The notes: generated by a model not told the origin, from the sequence alone. Numbered from the stretch's first letter, positions 37,301 to 47,508 are shown. The stretch: DNA of 64,000 nucleotides from Bin75 sp965200435 (GCA_965200435.1 OZ241337.1:124001-188000); one strand, 5' to 3'. Translations and numbers: made by a program.

Positions 37301-38501
37301 GGCGTTTTGCGCTTTTAATGGTGGTCGCGGCTCCGCGCTCTTCCAGCTTGTGGAAGATAAACGGTTTAAATAATTCCAACGCCATTTTCTTGGGCAACCC
37401 GCATTGGTTCAATTTCAGTTCCGGCCCGACCACGATCACCGAACGCCCCGAGTAGTCAACCCGTTTCCCCAGGAGATTTTGACGAAACCGGCCCTGCTTG
37501 CCCTTGAGCATGTCGCTCAGAGACTTCAAGGGACGTTTGTTGGCTCCGCGAATCGTCCGGCCACGGCGCCCGTTATCAAACAGCGCGTCCACGGCTTCCT
37601 GCAACATTCTCATTTCGTTGCGAATAATCACGCCGGGCGCCTTCAACTCCACCAACCGTTTCAACCGGTTATTGCGATTAATCACCCGTCGATAGAGATC
37701 ATTCAAATCCGACGTGGCGAATCGTCCCCCGTCCAACGGCACCAGCGGTCTCAACTCCGGCGGAAGAACCGGGATGACATCCAGAATCATCCATTCCGGT
37801 TTATTACCCGACTTATAAAAAGCCTCGATGACCTTCAGGCGTTTCGTGATCTTCTTATTCAAGGCGGCAGAAGTCGTGGACCTCACCTTTTCATGGCGCT
37901 CGGCCCACAGGGTCTCGATATCGACCTGTCGCAGCAACTCACGAATGGCTTCCGCCCCAATACCGACGCGGAAGCCCTGTGGCCCGTACTGATCCACACA
38001 TTCACGGTATTTTTCTTCCGTGAGCAACTCTTTTTCCTTCAACGGGGTCTCCTGGGGATCAATGACAACGTACGCCTCGAAATAGAGAATCTTTTCCAAT
38101 TGCTTGAGGCTCATGTCCAGCAGAATCCCGATCCGGCTTGGCACCCCTTTCAAAAACCAGATATGGGCAATGGGGGCAGCCAACTCGATATGCCCCATAC
38201 GCTCTCGCCGCACTTTTGACTGAATGACTTCAACCCCGCACTTGTCACAGACAATGCCGCGATGCTTCATGCGTTTGTATTTTCCGCAATTACACTCCCA
38301 ATCCTTAGTCGGCCCAAAAATCTTGGCACAAAACAGTCCGTCCTTTTCCGGCTTAAACGACCGATAATTGATGGTTTCCGGTTTTTTGACTTCCCCGTAC
38401 GACCATGAACGAATTTTCTCCGGTGACGCGATCCGAATACACATGGCGTCGAAAGACATGGCATCGCGTGGCCTTTCAAACAGAGCATAGACGCTTTCCA
38501 A
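34341..38501 (-). CDS. rpoC: DNA-directed RNA polymerase subunit beta'
   Basis: 1386 residues from a TTG start at 38501, preceded by AAGGAGGG at 7 bp; the N-terminus (MESVYALFERPRDAMSFDAM) matches the family, so the TTG is real. N-terminal zinc site Cys-Asn-Cys ... Cys-Asp-Lys-Cys; catalytic loop NADFDGDQMAVHVPLS with three Asp that hold magnesium; trigger loop region near residue 775; second zinc cluster with CQSRWGVCVKCYGRDL. Forms core RNA polymerase with rpoB and rpoA products. 62 bp after rpoB. Confidence 0.98.
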   Translation of the reverse strand: MESVYALFERPRDAMSFDAMCIRIASPEKIRSWSYGEVKKPETINYRSFKPEKDGLFCAKIFGPTKDWECNCGKYKRMKHRGIVCDKCGVEVIQSKVRRERMGHIELAAPIAHIWFLKGVPSRIGILLDMSLKQLEKILYFEAYVVIDPQETPLKEKELLTEEKYRECVDQYGPQGFRVGIGAEAIRELLRQVDIETLWAERHEKVRSTTSAALNKKITKRLKVIEAFYKSGNKPEWMILDVIPVLPPELRPLVPLDGGRFATSDLNDLYRRVINRNNRLKRLVELKAPGVIIRNEMRMLQEAVDALFDNGRRGRTIRGANKRPLKSLSDMLKGKQGRFRQNLLGKRVDYSGRSVIVVGPELKLNQCGLPKKMALELFKPFIFHKLEERGAATTIKSAKRLVEKERPEVWDVLDEVIREHPVILNRAPTLHRLGMQAFDPVLVEGKAIRLHPLVCAAFNADFDGDQMAVHVPLSVEAQIEARVLIMSINNVLSPANGRPLAIPSQDMVLGCYWLTQERPGARGEGKVLYSSEEVRIAYDAGELDEQAKVKVRLDSALVETTVGRVLFGEILPASIGFFHVNRVMTKKEMTKLIDAVYREVGLHETVKMLDKLKDLGFYYATKAGVSLCIDNMHIPTRKEVLLGKAHKDIAEVERQYSEGLITNGERYNKVIDIWAHVSEQVANEMMKEIKAGGGQGPEDTLNPIFMMADSGARGSSQQIRQLGGMRGLMAKPSGEIIETPITANFREGLTVLQYFISTHGARKGLADTALKTANSGYLTRRLVDISQDVIVSEEDCWTADGIDVTALVEGGEVIQPIEERILGRIATEDILDPLTGDVVVPGNEELDETRVKAVVEAGIGHVRIRSVLTCQSRWGVCVKCYGRDLARGKLVELGEPVGVIAAQSIGEPGTQLTMRTFHIGGTASKVVEQSVVEARHDGVLKYLSFDAKKNTDFHNRHVAVLNKQGEWVVMNRNAKIAVYDDSGREREKYPVVYGAKIVVKDGGRVTVGQKLVEWDPYSLTILTEVGGKIAYGDISEGVTMKEEVDEITGLSRKVVIEQSGTNLRPRVSIKDDDGKTVKLPGSGAPARYLLPVGAHIFVEKGAIVHSGDVLAKIPRETTKTKDITGGLPRVAELFEARKPKEQAVISEIDGEVSFGGFVKGMRKIVVDNKMGDVKEYFIPRGKHVNVHEGDWVRAGEPLMDGSANPHDILNVLGPRELQRYLVNQVQEVYRLQGVSINDKHIEIIARQMLKKIRIEDPGDTNFLPGAQVGKFAFSDENQRVLAEGGKPAIGKPVLLGITKASLNTDSFISGASFQETTRVLTEAAINGRIDDLRGLKENVIVGRLIPAGTGFSHYRETFVPAPEEKTIEDDSGLTVPQGEELQMQPM

Positions 38502-38563
38502 GGCTCTACCCTCCTTTTATAAGAAACTGGGAAATCTTCGTGACAAAAGCGGCAATGGCCGGA

Positions 38564-41500
38564 TTATTCGGCGGTTTTCATCAATTCAACGTCCAAACCC
38601 AGGCTTTGCAATTCTTTCACTAACACGTTAAACGATTCCGGCAAACCCGGTTCCAGGAAGTTCTCTCCTTTGACGATCGCTTCGTACATTCTCGACCGTC
38701 CCGGAACGTCATCGGACTTCACGGTCAAAAATTCTTGAAGCGTGGAGGCCGCCCCATACGCCTGAAGGGCCCAGACTTCCATTTCACCCAAACGCTGCCC
38801 GCCGAACTGAGCCTTTCCACCAAGAGGCTGTTGGGTCACCAACGAATACGGGCCGATGGACCGGGCATGGATCTTATCATCCACCAAGTGATGCAATTTC
38901 ATCATGTAGACGTAACCCACCGTCACCGGACTTTTGAAGGGGTCTCCCGTGCGACCGTCATACACCACCGATTGACCGTTTTCCGGCAAGCCCGCCTTCT
39001 TTAGCAATTCTTTAATTTCCGCCTCCGTCGCTCCATCGAACACGGGACTGGCAGCATAAATCCCCAAAGCCCTGGCGGACCATCCCAAATGGGTTTCCAA
39101 AATCTGCCCGACGTTCATTCGTGACGGAACCCCAAGCGGATTCAACACAATCTCGACCGGTGTACCGTCAGGCAAATACGGCATATCCTCTTCGGGGAGA
39201 ATCCGGGAGACCACGCCTTTGTTTCCATGACGTCCGGCCATCTTATCGCCAACGGAAATTTTCCGCTTAATCGCGAGATAGACTTTCACTAACTTAATGA
39301 CGCCGGGAGGCAATTCATCGCCACGCCGCAGTCGCCCCACCTTTTCGTCGTAGAAGGTTTGCAGGCTCTCGATTTGATCTTTGGCCACCCGTTCAATGTC
39401 TTCGAGCTTTTGCTGCTCTTCCGGATCACCCAGAATCACGCGCCGCACGTCGTCATCCGGAAGTTTCCGCAACACATCTGTCCCGATTTTTCCCTTTTTC
39501 TTGACAATGACCTCGCCGGTCTCGGGATCCATCAAGTCACGGCCCACGACCTGTCCAAGCAGGAGTCTCCGGATTTTTTTGTTTCGGTCATCTTCGATGA
39601 TGTGGAGTTCATCCTGATAGTTCCGTTCGATTTTCACGCGATCTTGTGACTCGATGTTCTTCGAGCGTTCATCCTTATCAATGCCTTTTCTGGAAAAAAT
39701 CTTGACATCCACCACGATCCCCTCAATTCCCGGAGGAACTTGCAGGGACGTATCCTTCACGTCACCAGCCTTTTCACCAAAGATAGCTCGAAGCAACTTT
39801 TCTTCCGGAGTCAGTTGCGTTTCACCCTTGGGCGTCACTTTTCCAACCAGAATGTCGCCGGCCTTGACCTCGGCCCCAATGCGGACGATTCCGCTTTCAT
39901 CGAGATTTCTCAGGGCCTCTTCACCCAAATTGGGAATGTCGCGGGTAATCTCCTCTTTCCCCAGCTTGGTGTCACGGGCCTCCACCTCAAACTCCTCGAT
40001 GTGGATGGACGTAAAGGTATCTTCTCGAACCAGTCGCTCGCTCAACAAAATCGCGTCCTCGAAGTTATACCCACCCCAAGGCATAAACCCGACCAAGATG
40101 TTCTTTCCCAAAGCCAACTCTCCCCGGTCGATGGCCGGTCCGTCCGCCAATACCTGCCCTTTCTTCACGTGCTGCCCGACTTTCACAATGGGGGTTTGGG
40201 TGACACACGTATTTTGATTGGTTCGTTGAAATTTCACCAAGTCGTAGGTATCCCAAAAACGTGCGGCTTTCTTTTTTCCCTCGTCCGTCTTGCCGCCTTC
40301 GGTTCGGACGACAATGCGTCGGGCATCCACACTTTCCACGATTCCATCCCGTCTGGCTTGCTCAACGTACCCGGAGTCCCGGGCAACCACGGCTTCCATG
40401 CCGGTGCCGACCAGTGGCGCCTCACTTCGCACAAGCGGCACAGCCTGACGCTGCATATTCGATCCCATTAACGCGCGGTTGGCGTCATCGTGCTCGAGAA
40501 AGGGAATCAACGCGGTGGCAACACTCACCACCTGCTTCGGAGAGACGTCTACATAATCGACTCGATCCGGCGTCGTGGCAATAAACTCTCCCTCGGATCT
40601 GGCCGTCACCGAATCGGACAACAACCGACCGGTCGAATCTACTTGGGAATTGGCTTGAGCAATGACGTAATGCTCACCTTCCAAAGGAGAAAGAAATTCA
40701 ACGTCCGGCAGGATACGCCGCTTTTGGACTTTACGAAACGGGGCTTCAATGAAGCCAAATTCGTTAATGCGCGCGTAGGTAGCCAATGACGTAATGAGTC
40801 CGATGTTGGGCCCCTCAGGGGTCTCAATGGGACAAATACGGCTATAGTGAGAAGGATGAACGTCCCGGACTTCAAACCCCGCACGCTCACGAGTCAGCCC
40901 GCCCGGTCCCAACGCAGACAGTCGCCGTTTATGGGTGATTTCGGCCAAGGGGTTCGTTTGATCCATAAACTGCGACAACTGGCTGCCGGCAAAAAATTCT
41001 TTAATAGCGGCCACAATGGGTTTGGCGTTAATCAAGTCGTGCGGCAGCACCGTTTCCATGTCGAGCAGGTTCATCCGCTCTTTAATGCTGCGCTCCATCC
41101 TGGCCAACCCCAAACGAATCTGGTTCTCGAGCAATTCTCCAACCGTCCGAACCCGACGATTACCCAAATGATCGATGTCATCCACGTCGCCTTTGCCCAT
41201 TTTCAATTCGACAAGGCAACGGACGACCTCCACCACGTCCTGCGCGGCAAGCACACGCTGGGAGAGAGGAAGATCCAACGAGAAACGGTTATTCATTTTC
41301 AGTCGTCCGACTGGAGAGAGATCGTATCGCTTCGGGTTGACAAACAGATTCTCAAACAAGAGCCTGGCCGAATCCACGGATGGCATTTCGCCAGGCCGAA
41401 GTCGTTTATAGATTTCCACCCACGCTTCCTTTTGAGAAATCGTGCGTTCGGCATCCAAGGTATCCAAAATGATTGGCGTCGCTGCCACGCTGTCCAAATA

Positions 41501-42535
41501 AATCACCTTGAAGATCGAGGACTTCAATTCAAGAAGTCGTTCAAGCGTAGGCAAGGTCAACCGTTGATTTTTTTCAACCAGCACCTCGCCTTTCGCCGAG
41601 CCCCGGATTTCCGTCAACACCGCTCGCCCGAGCAATTCTTCAGGCTTCACCGGGATTTCTTTGACGCCGGCGGCCCGAACTTTTGCCAACAACGATTTGG
41701 TGAGCCGCATCCCCTCTCGAACAATCGGATCCTTGCCGCTTTCCTCGAACACTTCGACCGACGACCGTAACCCCGCGTGCAGATCAGGATCCAACTTGCG
41801 CATCAGCATGCCATCGGATATTCGAATCTCCTCAATGGGATAATACATTTTCAGCACTTCGTCCGTTGACAAACCAAACGCCTTTAACAGGATGGTAGCG
41901 GGCATTTTTCGGCGACGATCGATGCGGACGTACAAAATATCTCGAGCATCAAACTCGAAATCCAGCCAGGATCCCCGATACGGGATGATGCGCGCGGAAA
42001 ACAACACCTTGCCACTGGAATGGGTCCGGCCTTTATCATGACTGAACGAGGCACCGGGAGAGCGATGTAACTGGCTCACGACAACCCGCTCCGTGCCGTT
42101 GATAATAAAGGTCCCCCGGTCCGTCATCAGAGGAAGCTCGCCCACGTACACTTCCTGCTCTCGAACGTCGAGCACCTTGCTGTTCTTCGCCCCCTTTTCC
42201 TGCGGGTCAAACACCACCAGACGGATGCGCAATTTCAACGGAGCGGCAAAGGTCATGCCTTGCTCCAGACACTCGCGCATGTCGTACTTGGGAGTGCCCA
42301 GCGAATAGCTGGAAAATTCAAGAATGGCCGAACTATTAAAGTCTGCGATGGGGAAGACGCTCATGAGCGCGGCTTGCAACCCCTTTTCCGCTCGACGATC
42401 AGAGTCGGTTTCTCTTTGCAAAAACGCCTCGTATGAGCGTTTTTGCACTTCGACGAGGTCCGGAATGTCAATCGTCGACTGAATCTTCGAAAAATCAGTG
42501 CGCTTGACAATTTCCGGCAATGGAGGTTGAGACAT
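38564..42535 (-). CDS. rpoB: DNA-directed RNA polymerase subunit beta
   Basis: 1323 residues. The rifampicin pocket reads QLSQFMDQTNPLAEITHKRR, then LSALGPGGL; the Asp, His and Ser positions that mutate in resistant strains are wild type. The C-terminal region has GDKMAGRHGNKGVVSRILP and QPLGGKAQFGGQRLGEMEVW. It follows the rplJ-rplL fusion gene by 87 bp, the usual rplL-rpoB junction. Confidence 0.98.
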   Translation of the reverse strand: MSQPPLPEIVKRTDFSKIQSTIDIPDLVEVQKRSYEAFLQRETDSDRRAEKGLQAALMSVFPIADFNSSAILEFSSYSLGTPKYDMRECLEQGMTFAAPLKLRIRLVVFDPQEKGAKNSKVLDVREQEVYVGELPLMTDRGTFIINGTERVVVSQLHRSPGASFSHDKGRTHSSGKVLFSARIIPYRGSWLDFEFDARDILYVRIDRRRKMPATILLKAFGLSTDEVLKMYYPIEEIRISDGMLMRKLDPDLHAGLRSSVEVFEESGKDPIVREGMRLTKSLLAKVRAAGVKEIPVKPEELLGRAVLTEIRGSAKGEVLVEKNQRLTLPTLERLLELKSSIFKVIYLDSVAATPIILDTLDAERTISQKEAWVEIYKRLRPGEMPSVDSARLLFENLFVNPKRYDLSPVGRLKMNNRFSLDLPLSQRVLAAQDVVEVVRCLVELKMGKGDVDDIDHLGNRRVRTVGELLENQIRLGLARMERSIKERMNLLDMETVLPHDLINAKPIVAAIKEFFAGSQLSQFMDQTNPLAEITHKRRLSALGPGGLTRERAGFEVRDVHPSHYSRICPIETPEGPNIGLITSLATYARINEFGFIEAPFRKVQKRRILPDVEFLSPLEGEHYVIAQANSQVDSTGRLLSDSVTARSEGEFIATTPDRVDYVDVSPKQVVSVATALIPFLEHDDANRALMGSNMQRQAVPLVRSEAPLVGTGMEAVVARDSGYVEQARRDGIVESVDARRIVVRTEGGKTDEGKKKAARFWDTYDLVKFQRTNQNTCVTQTPIVKVGQHVKKGQVLADGPAIDRGELALGKNILVGFMPWGGYNFEDAILLSERLVREDTFTSIHIEEFEVEARDTKLGKEEITRDIPNLGEEALRNLDESGIVRIGAEVKAGDILVGKVTPKGETQLTPEEKLLRAIFGEKAGDVKDTSLQVPPGIEGIVVDVKIFSRKGIDKDERSKNIESQDRVKIERNYQDELHIIEDDRNKKIRRLLLGQVVGRDLMDPETGEVIVKKKGKIGTDVLRKLPDDDVRRVILGDPEEQQKLEDIERVAKDQIESLQTFYDEKVGRLRRGDELPPGVIKLVKVYLAIKRKISVGDKMAGRHGNKGVVSRILPEEDMPYLPDGTPVEIVLNPLGVPSRMNVGQILETHLGWSARALGIYAASPVFDGATEAEIKELLKKAGLPENGQSVVYDGRTGDPFKSPVTVGYVYMMKLHHLVDDKIHARSIGPYSLVTQQPLGGKAQFGGQRLGEMEVWALQAYGAASTLQEFLTVKSDDVPGRSRMYEAIVKGENFLEPGLPESFNVLVKELQSLGLDVELMKTAE

Positions 42536-42622
42536 ATTCGGCTCCTTCTGTATCTAGGCTTGTGAGAGGACCTCTCCCCGAACGACCAGGAGAATACTCC
42601 CGTATCACGTCACACCTCTCCC

Positions 42623-43021
42623 CTACTTAACTTCGACGGTGGCCCCCACGTCGGTGAGCTTCTTCTTAAGCGTTTCCGCCTCGTCTTTTGCTGCGCCCTC
42701 CTTGACCGGCTTGGGCGCCCCCTCCACCAAATCTTTGGCTTCTTTCAATCCAAGCCCGGTAATCTCGCGCACGACTTTAATGACTTGAATTTTCTTGTCG
42801 GCCGGGGCACTGGCCAACACCACGTCAAACGAGTCTTTCTCTTCAGCAGCCTGAGCCGCCGCGTCTCCGGCGGCCGGCGCGGCCACGACCACCGGCGCAG
42901 CCGCCGTCACTCCGAATTTCTCTTCAAATCCCTTGACCAGTTCTGACAACTCTAGCACCGTCATGCTTTCAACGGCCCCCAGAATGTCATCCTTTGAAAG
43001 CTTTGCCTCCGTTGCAGCCAT
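42623..43021 (-). CDS. rplL: Ribosomal protein L7/L12, probable internal start within the fusion
   Basis: 132 residues from ATG at 43021, in the same frame as rplJ. The sequence just before the ATG contains GGAGAAGGAGAA, a strong ribosome-binding site. Several L12 copies bind one L10 on the ribosomal stalk and recruit EF-Tu and EF-G; a supply of separate L12 is needed. The family-normal length and the Shine-Dalgarno support a real internal start; this is inference. Confidence 0.8.
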   Translation of the reverse strand: MAATEAKLSKDDILGAVESMTVLELSELVKGFEEKFGVTAAAPVVVAAPAAGDAAAQAAEEKDSFDVVLASAPADKKIQVIKVVREITGLGLKEAKDLVEGAPKPVKEGAAKDEAETLKKKLTDVGATVEVK

Positions 43022-43555
43022 TTCTCCTTCTCCTTTCTTTTTATCTTGAATCGCAACCAGCACGGCCGCAAATCCTCGTAAAATCCCTTGAAGCACGCCC
43101 ACCATTCCTCGAAGAGGCCCTTGCATGGCAGACAACAGCATCGACAACAACACCTCTTGGGAAGGCAAATCAGCCGTTGCGATCAACTGGGCGGGATCAA
43201 GCACTTTTCCTTCAATCACGCCGCCTTGCCAGACGATGTTCTCATCACATTTCTCGCGCTTAATGAAATCCCGAAGAATCTTGGCCGGCAACACGGGGTC
43301 GTCGTAGCCGATAACCACCGCAACTTGTCCCTTGAACAACGACACGACGGGCAACAACGATGTGCCTTCTGCAGCTCTCGCCGCCAGAGAATTCTTCACC
43401 ACTTTCAATTCTGCCCGGACCCCGCGAAGTTGATGGCGCAACTGCGTGACTTGGTTAACCGGCATGCCCCCACATTCCGTCACCACGGCCAGCTTGGCCT
43501 TGGCAAACCTCTCGTGCAAATCGGAAACCACTCCCGCCTTCTGTTCCTTTTTCAT
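42623..43555 (-). CDS. rplJL: Ribosomal protein L10-L12 in-frame fusion (rplJ-rplL)
   Basis: 310 residues in a single open frame. Residues 1-178 are L10 (KAKLAVVTECGGMPVNQVTQ, VVKNSLAARAAEG, ending VLVAIQDKKK). Residues 179-310 are a complete L7/L12: N-terminal dimerisation domain (LSKDDILGAVESMTVLELSE), Ala/Pro hinge and C-terminal domain (IQVIKVVREITGLGLKEAKD). There is no stop codon between them; the L10 tail reads GEGE, encoded by a purine-rich run that is also an ideal ribosome-binding site for the L12 ATG at 43021. Free L12 is therefore probably still made by internal initiation, while every L10 would carry one L12. Normally these are two genes. A one-base sequencing error that hides the rplJ stop is possible. 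Confidence 0.9.
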   Translation of the reverse strand: MKKEQKAGVVSDLHERFAKAKLAVVTECGGMPVNQVTQLRHQLRGVRAELKVVKNSLAARAAEGTSLLPVVSLFKGQVAVVIGYDDPVLPAKILRDFIKREKCDENIVWQGGVIEGKVLDPAQLIATADLPSQEVLLSMLLSAMQGPLRGMVGVLQGILRGFAAVLVAIQDKKKGEGEMAATEAKLSKDDILGAVESMTVLELSELVKGFEEKFGVTAAAPVVVAAPAAGDAAAQAAEEKDSFDVVLASAPADKKIQVIKVVREITGLGLKEAKDLVEGAPKPVKEGAAKDEAETLKKKLTDVGATVEVK

Positions 43556-43579
43556 GCCCGGCTCCTTTTTACACCACGA

Positions 43580-44281
43580 CTAATCAACCTGTCGGCCCAA
43601 GACTGCACACTCCAAGGCAATGCCCGGCCCCATGGTGCTCGATATGGTCGCACCTTTCATATACTTCCCTTTACTTGAAGAGGGCTTTGCCTTCGCGACC
43701 GACGCAAACACCGCCTGCGCGTTCTCCGTGATTTGCCAGACGGCAAACGAAACTTTGCCGATGGGCACGTGAACGTTTCCGGCTTTATCCACTTTATATT
43801 CGACCCGGCCCTTGCGGATTTCCTCGATCGCCTTCCCGACTTCAAACGTCACGGTTCCCGTCTTGGGATTGGGCATCAAACCGCGTGGCCCCAACACTTT
43901 CCCCAATTTCCCAACCGACGCCATGAGATCCGGAGTGGAGATGGCTTGATCAAACTCCAACCACCCCCCCTTGATTTTTTCCAGCAGATCATCGGCTCCC
44001 ACGAAATCTGCGCCAGCCTGCCGCGCCTCCTGCTCTTTTTCCCCTTTGGCAAATACCAAAATCCTAACTTTTTTTCCGGTACCATGCGGCAACACCGTCG
44101 TGCCACGAACCATTTGGTCGGCACGCTTCGGATCAACACCCAACCGGATAGCCAATTCCACGGTCTCATCAAACTTGGCATAGGCCGCCTGCTTAACCAA
44201 TTCACTGGCCTCACGGAGCCCGTACAATTTGGCCTCAACTTTTGCTGTGGCGTTCCGTAATTGCTTTCCCACGACTGACAC
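43580..44281 (-). CDS. rplA: 50S ribosomal protein L1
   Basis: 233 residues: FDETVELAIRLGVDPKRADQ, the VLPHGTGKKVRILVFAKG block and GPRGLMPNPKTGTVT. L1 forms the mobile stalk at the E site and often represses the L11-L1 genes. Only 24 bp separate it from rplJ, too short for the structured L10 leader seen in many bacteria. Confidence 0.98.
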   Translation of the reverse strand: MSVVGKQLRNATAKVEAKLYGLREASELVKQAAYAKFDETVELAIRLGVDPKRADQMVRGTTVLPHGTGKKVRILVFAKGEKEQEARQAGADFVGADDLLEKIKGGWLEFDQAISTPDLMASVGKLGKVLGPRGLMPNPKTGTVTFEVGKAIEEIRKGRVEYKVDKAGNVHVPIGKVSFAVWQITENAQAVFASVAKAKPSSSKGKYMKGATISSTMGPGIALECAVLGRQVD

Positions 44282-44299
44282 CCCCCTCTGACCAACGTA

Positions 44300-44725
44300 T
44301 CAGTTGGCTACCGTGATCCCCATACTTCTTGCGGTGCCTTCGATGATCTTTATCGCCCCTTCAATATTCACCGCGTTCAAATCTTCCATTTTCTGTTTGG
44401 CAATTTCCTCTATTTGGGCGCGGGAGATGGCACCGACCTTATCCTTCTGCGGCACCCCGGATCCCTTAATAATTCCCACCGCTTTCTTCAAGAGGTCGGT
44501 AGCCGGTGGGGTCTTCGTGATAAAGGTAAAACTCCGATCTCGATAGACGGTAATCACAACAGGGATGATACTCCCCTCTTGCTTTTGCGTCTTCGCGTTA
44601 AATTGTTTGCAAAAATCCATGATGTTCAGACCATGTTGACCCAAAGACGGGCCAACCGGCGGAGCAGGATTGGCCTTCCCCGCGGGGATCTGCAATTTAA
44701 TTTGCGTCATGACCTCTTTTGCCAT
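44300..44725 (-). CDS. rplK: 50S ribosomal protein L11
   Basis: 141 residues: KLQIPAGKANPAPPVGPSLG, GLNIMDFCKQFNAKT, then the C-terminal RNA-binding domain ending GTARSMGITV. L11 is part of the GTPase-associated centre and is needed for RelA/Rel activation. Between nusG and rplA. Confidence 0.98.
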   Translation of the reverse strand: MAKEVMTQIKLQIPAGKANPAPPVGPSLGQHGLNIMDFCKQFNAKTQKQEGSIIPVVITVYRDRSFTFITKTPPATDLLKKAVGIIKGSGVPQKDKVGAISRAQIEEIAKQKMEDLNAVNIEGAIKIIEGTARSMGITVAN

Positions 44726-44796
44726 CGTTCTGCCCTTTTTCCTAAGTTAGTTCACGCGACGCTCGCTGCCCTCCGAGCACCCATGTCAAGGCCCCC

Positions 44797-45336
44797 TTAC
44801 CCGCGCTCGATCTGCGCAAATACCAACTCGACTAACATCGAACGGCCCAAGATGCTCACCAGCACCTTGGCTCGACCATGCTCGTCATCCACTTCGTCGA
44901 TCAAACCGTTAAAACCCATGAACGGCCCATCCACGATACGGACGTTGTCCCCATTGGAAAAAAACACCCGCTCTCGAGGAAGAGAGGCCCCTGATTCGAT
45001 TTGCTTCAGAAGAGAATCCGCTTCCTCTTGAGGCAGCGGCACGGGCCTGGCCCCTTCTCCCCCTACGAATCCGGTGACCTTGGGAGTCTCCTTGATCATC
45101 ATCACCGTTTCGTCCTTGAGAGGGTCTCCCAACTCGACCAGCACGTATCCTGGGAAAAACTTTCGCTTTGAGGCGCGACGCTTTCCTTCCTTGATTTCGA
45201 TCACGTCCTCCGTAGGAACCAGGACATGCCCGAATTCCTCTTGAAGGCCCATCTGAGTCGCCCGCTCAACCAAGGAGGTTCGCACTCGCCACTCATAGCC
45301 CGCATAGGTATGGATCACGTACCAATGTTTGGCCAT
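44797..45336 (-). CDS. nusG: Transcription termination/antitermination protein NusG
   Basis: 179 residues: NGN domain (1-110; KHWYVIHTYAGYEWRVRTSL, KFFPGYVLVEL) and a C-terminal KOW domain (GDNVRIVDGPFMGFNGLIDE). It binds RNA polymerase, Rho or S10. 19 bp after secE. Confidence 0.98.
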   Translation of the reverse strand: MAKHWYVIHTYAGYEWRVRTSLVERATQMGLQEEFGHVLVPTEDVIEIKEGKRRASKRKFFPGYVLVELGDPLKDETVMMIKETPKVTGFVGGEGARPVPLPQEEADSLLKQIESGASLPRERVFFSNGDNVRIVDGPFMGFNGLIDEVDDEHGRAKVLVSILGRSMLVELVFAQIERG

Positions 45337-45355
45337 ATCGCCTGACCTCGAATGT

Positions 45356-45547
45356 TCAAAGGATTTGACTGACCAACCACACTAAAATGGAATCAGCCAT
45401 CGAGAGATACAAAGACATAATGAAACAAAACACGATCACCACAGACGAGGACCCAATGGTTTCATCGCGCGTCGGGTACGAAACCTTCTTCAACTCCCCC
45501 TTCACCTCGGTGAGAAATTCCGTAATTTTCGACCAAAGTTTCTTCAT
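45356..45547 (-). CDS. secE: Protein translocase subunit SecE
   Basis: 63 residues, the short one-helix form: FLTEVKGELKKVSYPTRDET amphipathic helix followed by one membrane helix (about 34-58). It clamps the SecY channel. Between tRNA-Trp and nusG. Confidence 0.96.
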   Translation of the reverse strand: MKKLWSKITEFLTEVKGELKKVSYPTRDETIGSSSVVIVFCFIMSLYLSMADSILVWLVSQIL

Positions 45548-45586
45548 GTTACGCTCATCCCGCCTTCCTGACTCGATCTCTCATCG

Positions 45587-45662
45587 TGGCAGGGGCACCA
45601 GGACTCGAACCCGGACCTTCGGTTTTGGAGACCGACATGCTAGCCATTGACACCATGCCCCT
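45587..45662 (-). tRNA. trnW: tRNA-Trp (CCA anticodon)
   Basis: Minus-strand AGGGGCA pairs with TGCCCCT; the anticodon loop is TCTCCAAAA and the T-loop GGTTCGAGTCC. The 3' CCA is encoded. Between rpmG and secE, a common bacterial arrangement. Confidence 0.95.
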
Positions 45663-45683
45663 TCATGATTTGTGGCAAACCCG

Positions 45684-45833
45684 TCACTTCACTTCCTTAT
45701 GGGGAAGGTGTTTTCGGCAGAACCGGCAATACTTTTTCACTCCCAAGCGATCAGGATCATTTTTTTTATTCTTCATCGTCGAATAATTCCGCCGCTTACA
45801 TTCCCCACAGGCTAAAGAAATAATGACCCGCAT
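45684..45833 (-). CDS. rpmG: 50S ribosomal protein L33
   Basis: 49 residues from ATG at 45833 to TGA. MRVIISLACGECKRRNYSTM start and a later Tyr-Cys-Arg-Phe-Cys pair give a four-cysteine zinc site. L33 lies near the E site. It sits between tuf and tRNA-Trp, as expected. Preceded by a good GAGGAGG-type ribosome-binding site. Confidence 0.95.
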   Translation of the reverse strand: MRVIISLACGECKRRNYSTMKNKKNDPDRLGVKKYCRFCRKHLPHKEVK

Positions 45834-45874
45834 AACGCCTCCTCTCGTGTGCCGGCCCCAAACAGCGATCGCGC

Positions 45875-47080
<1,206 letters not shown>

Positions 47081-47186
47081 CTCCCCCTCCCCAAAAACCG
47101 TCCGCCGTGGGCACGGTTTCATACCCACGCGAGATAAAACTGTACGGTCCTAGAAAATACATGTCATCGACACTGCAGCAAGATCA

Positions 47187-47262
47187 TGGAGCCCACGACG
47201 CGGATTGAACGCGTGACCTCGTCCTTACCAAGGACGTGCTCTACCAACTGAGCTACGTGGGC
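47187..47262 (-). tRNA. trnT: tRNA-Thr (GGT anticodon)
   Basis: Minus strand GCCCACG pairs with CGTGGGC; D-arm GCTCAGTTGGTAGAGC, anticodon loop CTTGGTAAG, T-loop GTTCAATCC, encoded CCA. 106 bp before tuf copy 2. Confidence 0.95.
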
Positions 47263-47337
47263 CACGATTGTGTGAAATGGGGACATCTCTCTTGCACCGC
47301 TTGTCACGTTAACCTTTCCGCGATTCAAACTATTCGC

Positions 47338-47412
47338 TGGAGCGGGCGACGGGATTTGAACCCGCGACAGCCAGCTTGGAAGGCTGGGACTCTACCACTG
47401 AGCTACGCCCGC
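47338..47412 (-). tRNA. trnG: tRNA-Gly (TCC anticodon)
   Basis: Minus strand GCGGGCG pairs with CGCCCGC; GCTCAGTGGTAGAGT D-arm, anticodon loop CTTCCAA, GGTTCAAATCC T-loop, encoded CCA. Confidence 0.95.
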
Positions 47413-47508
47413 CACTGTTTTCGAATTGCCGTCAGCCTTAAATCACTCCTGGGACTCAAAAGACCATTGACTTGAATGAACGTTCCGTTTGTGCCGTCAC
47501 ATACGTTT

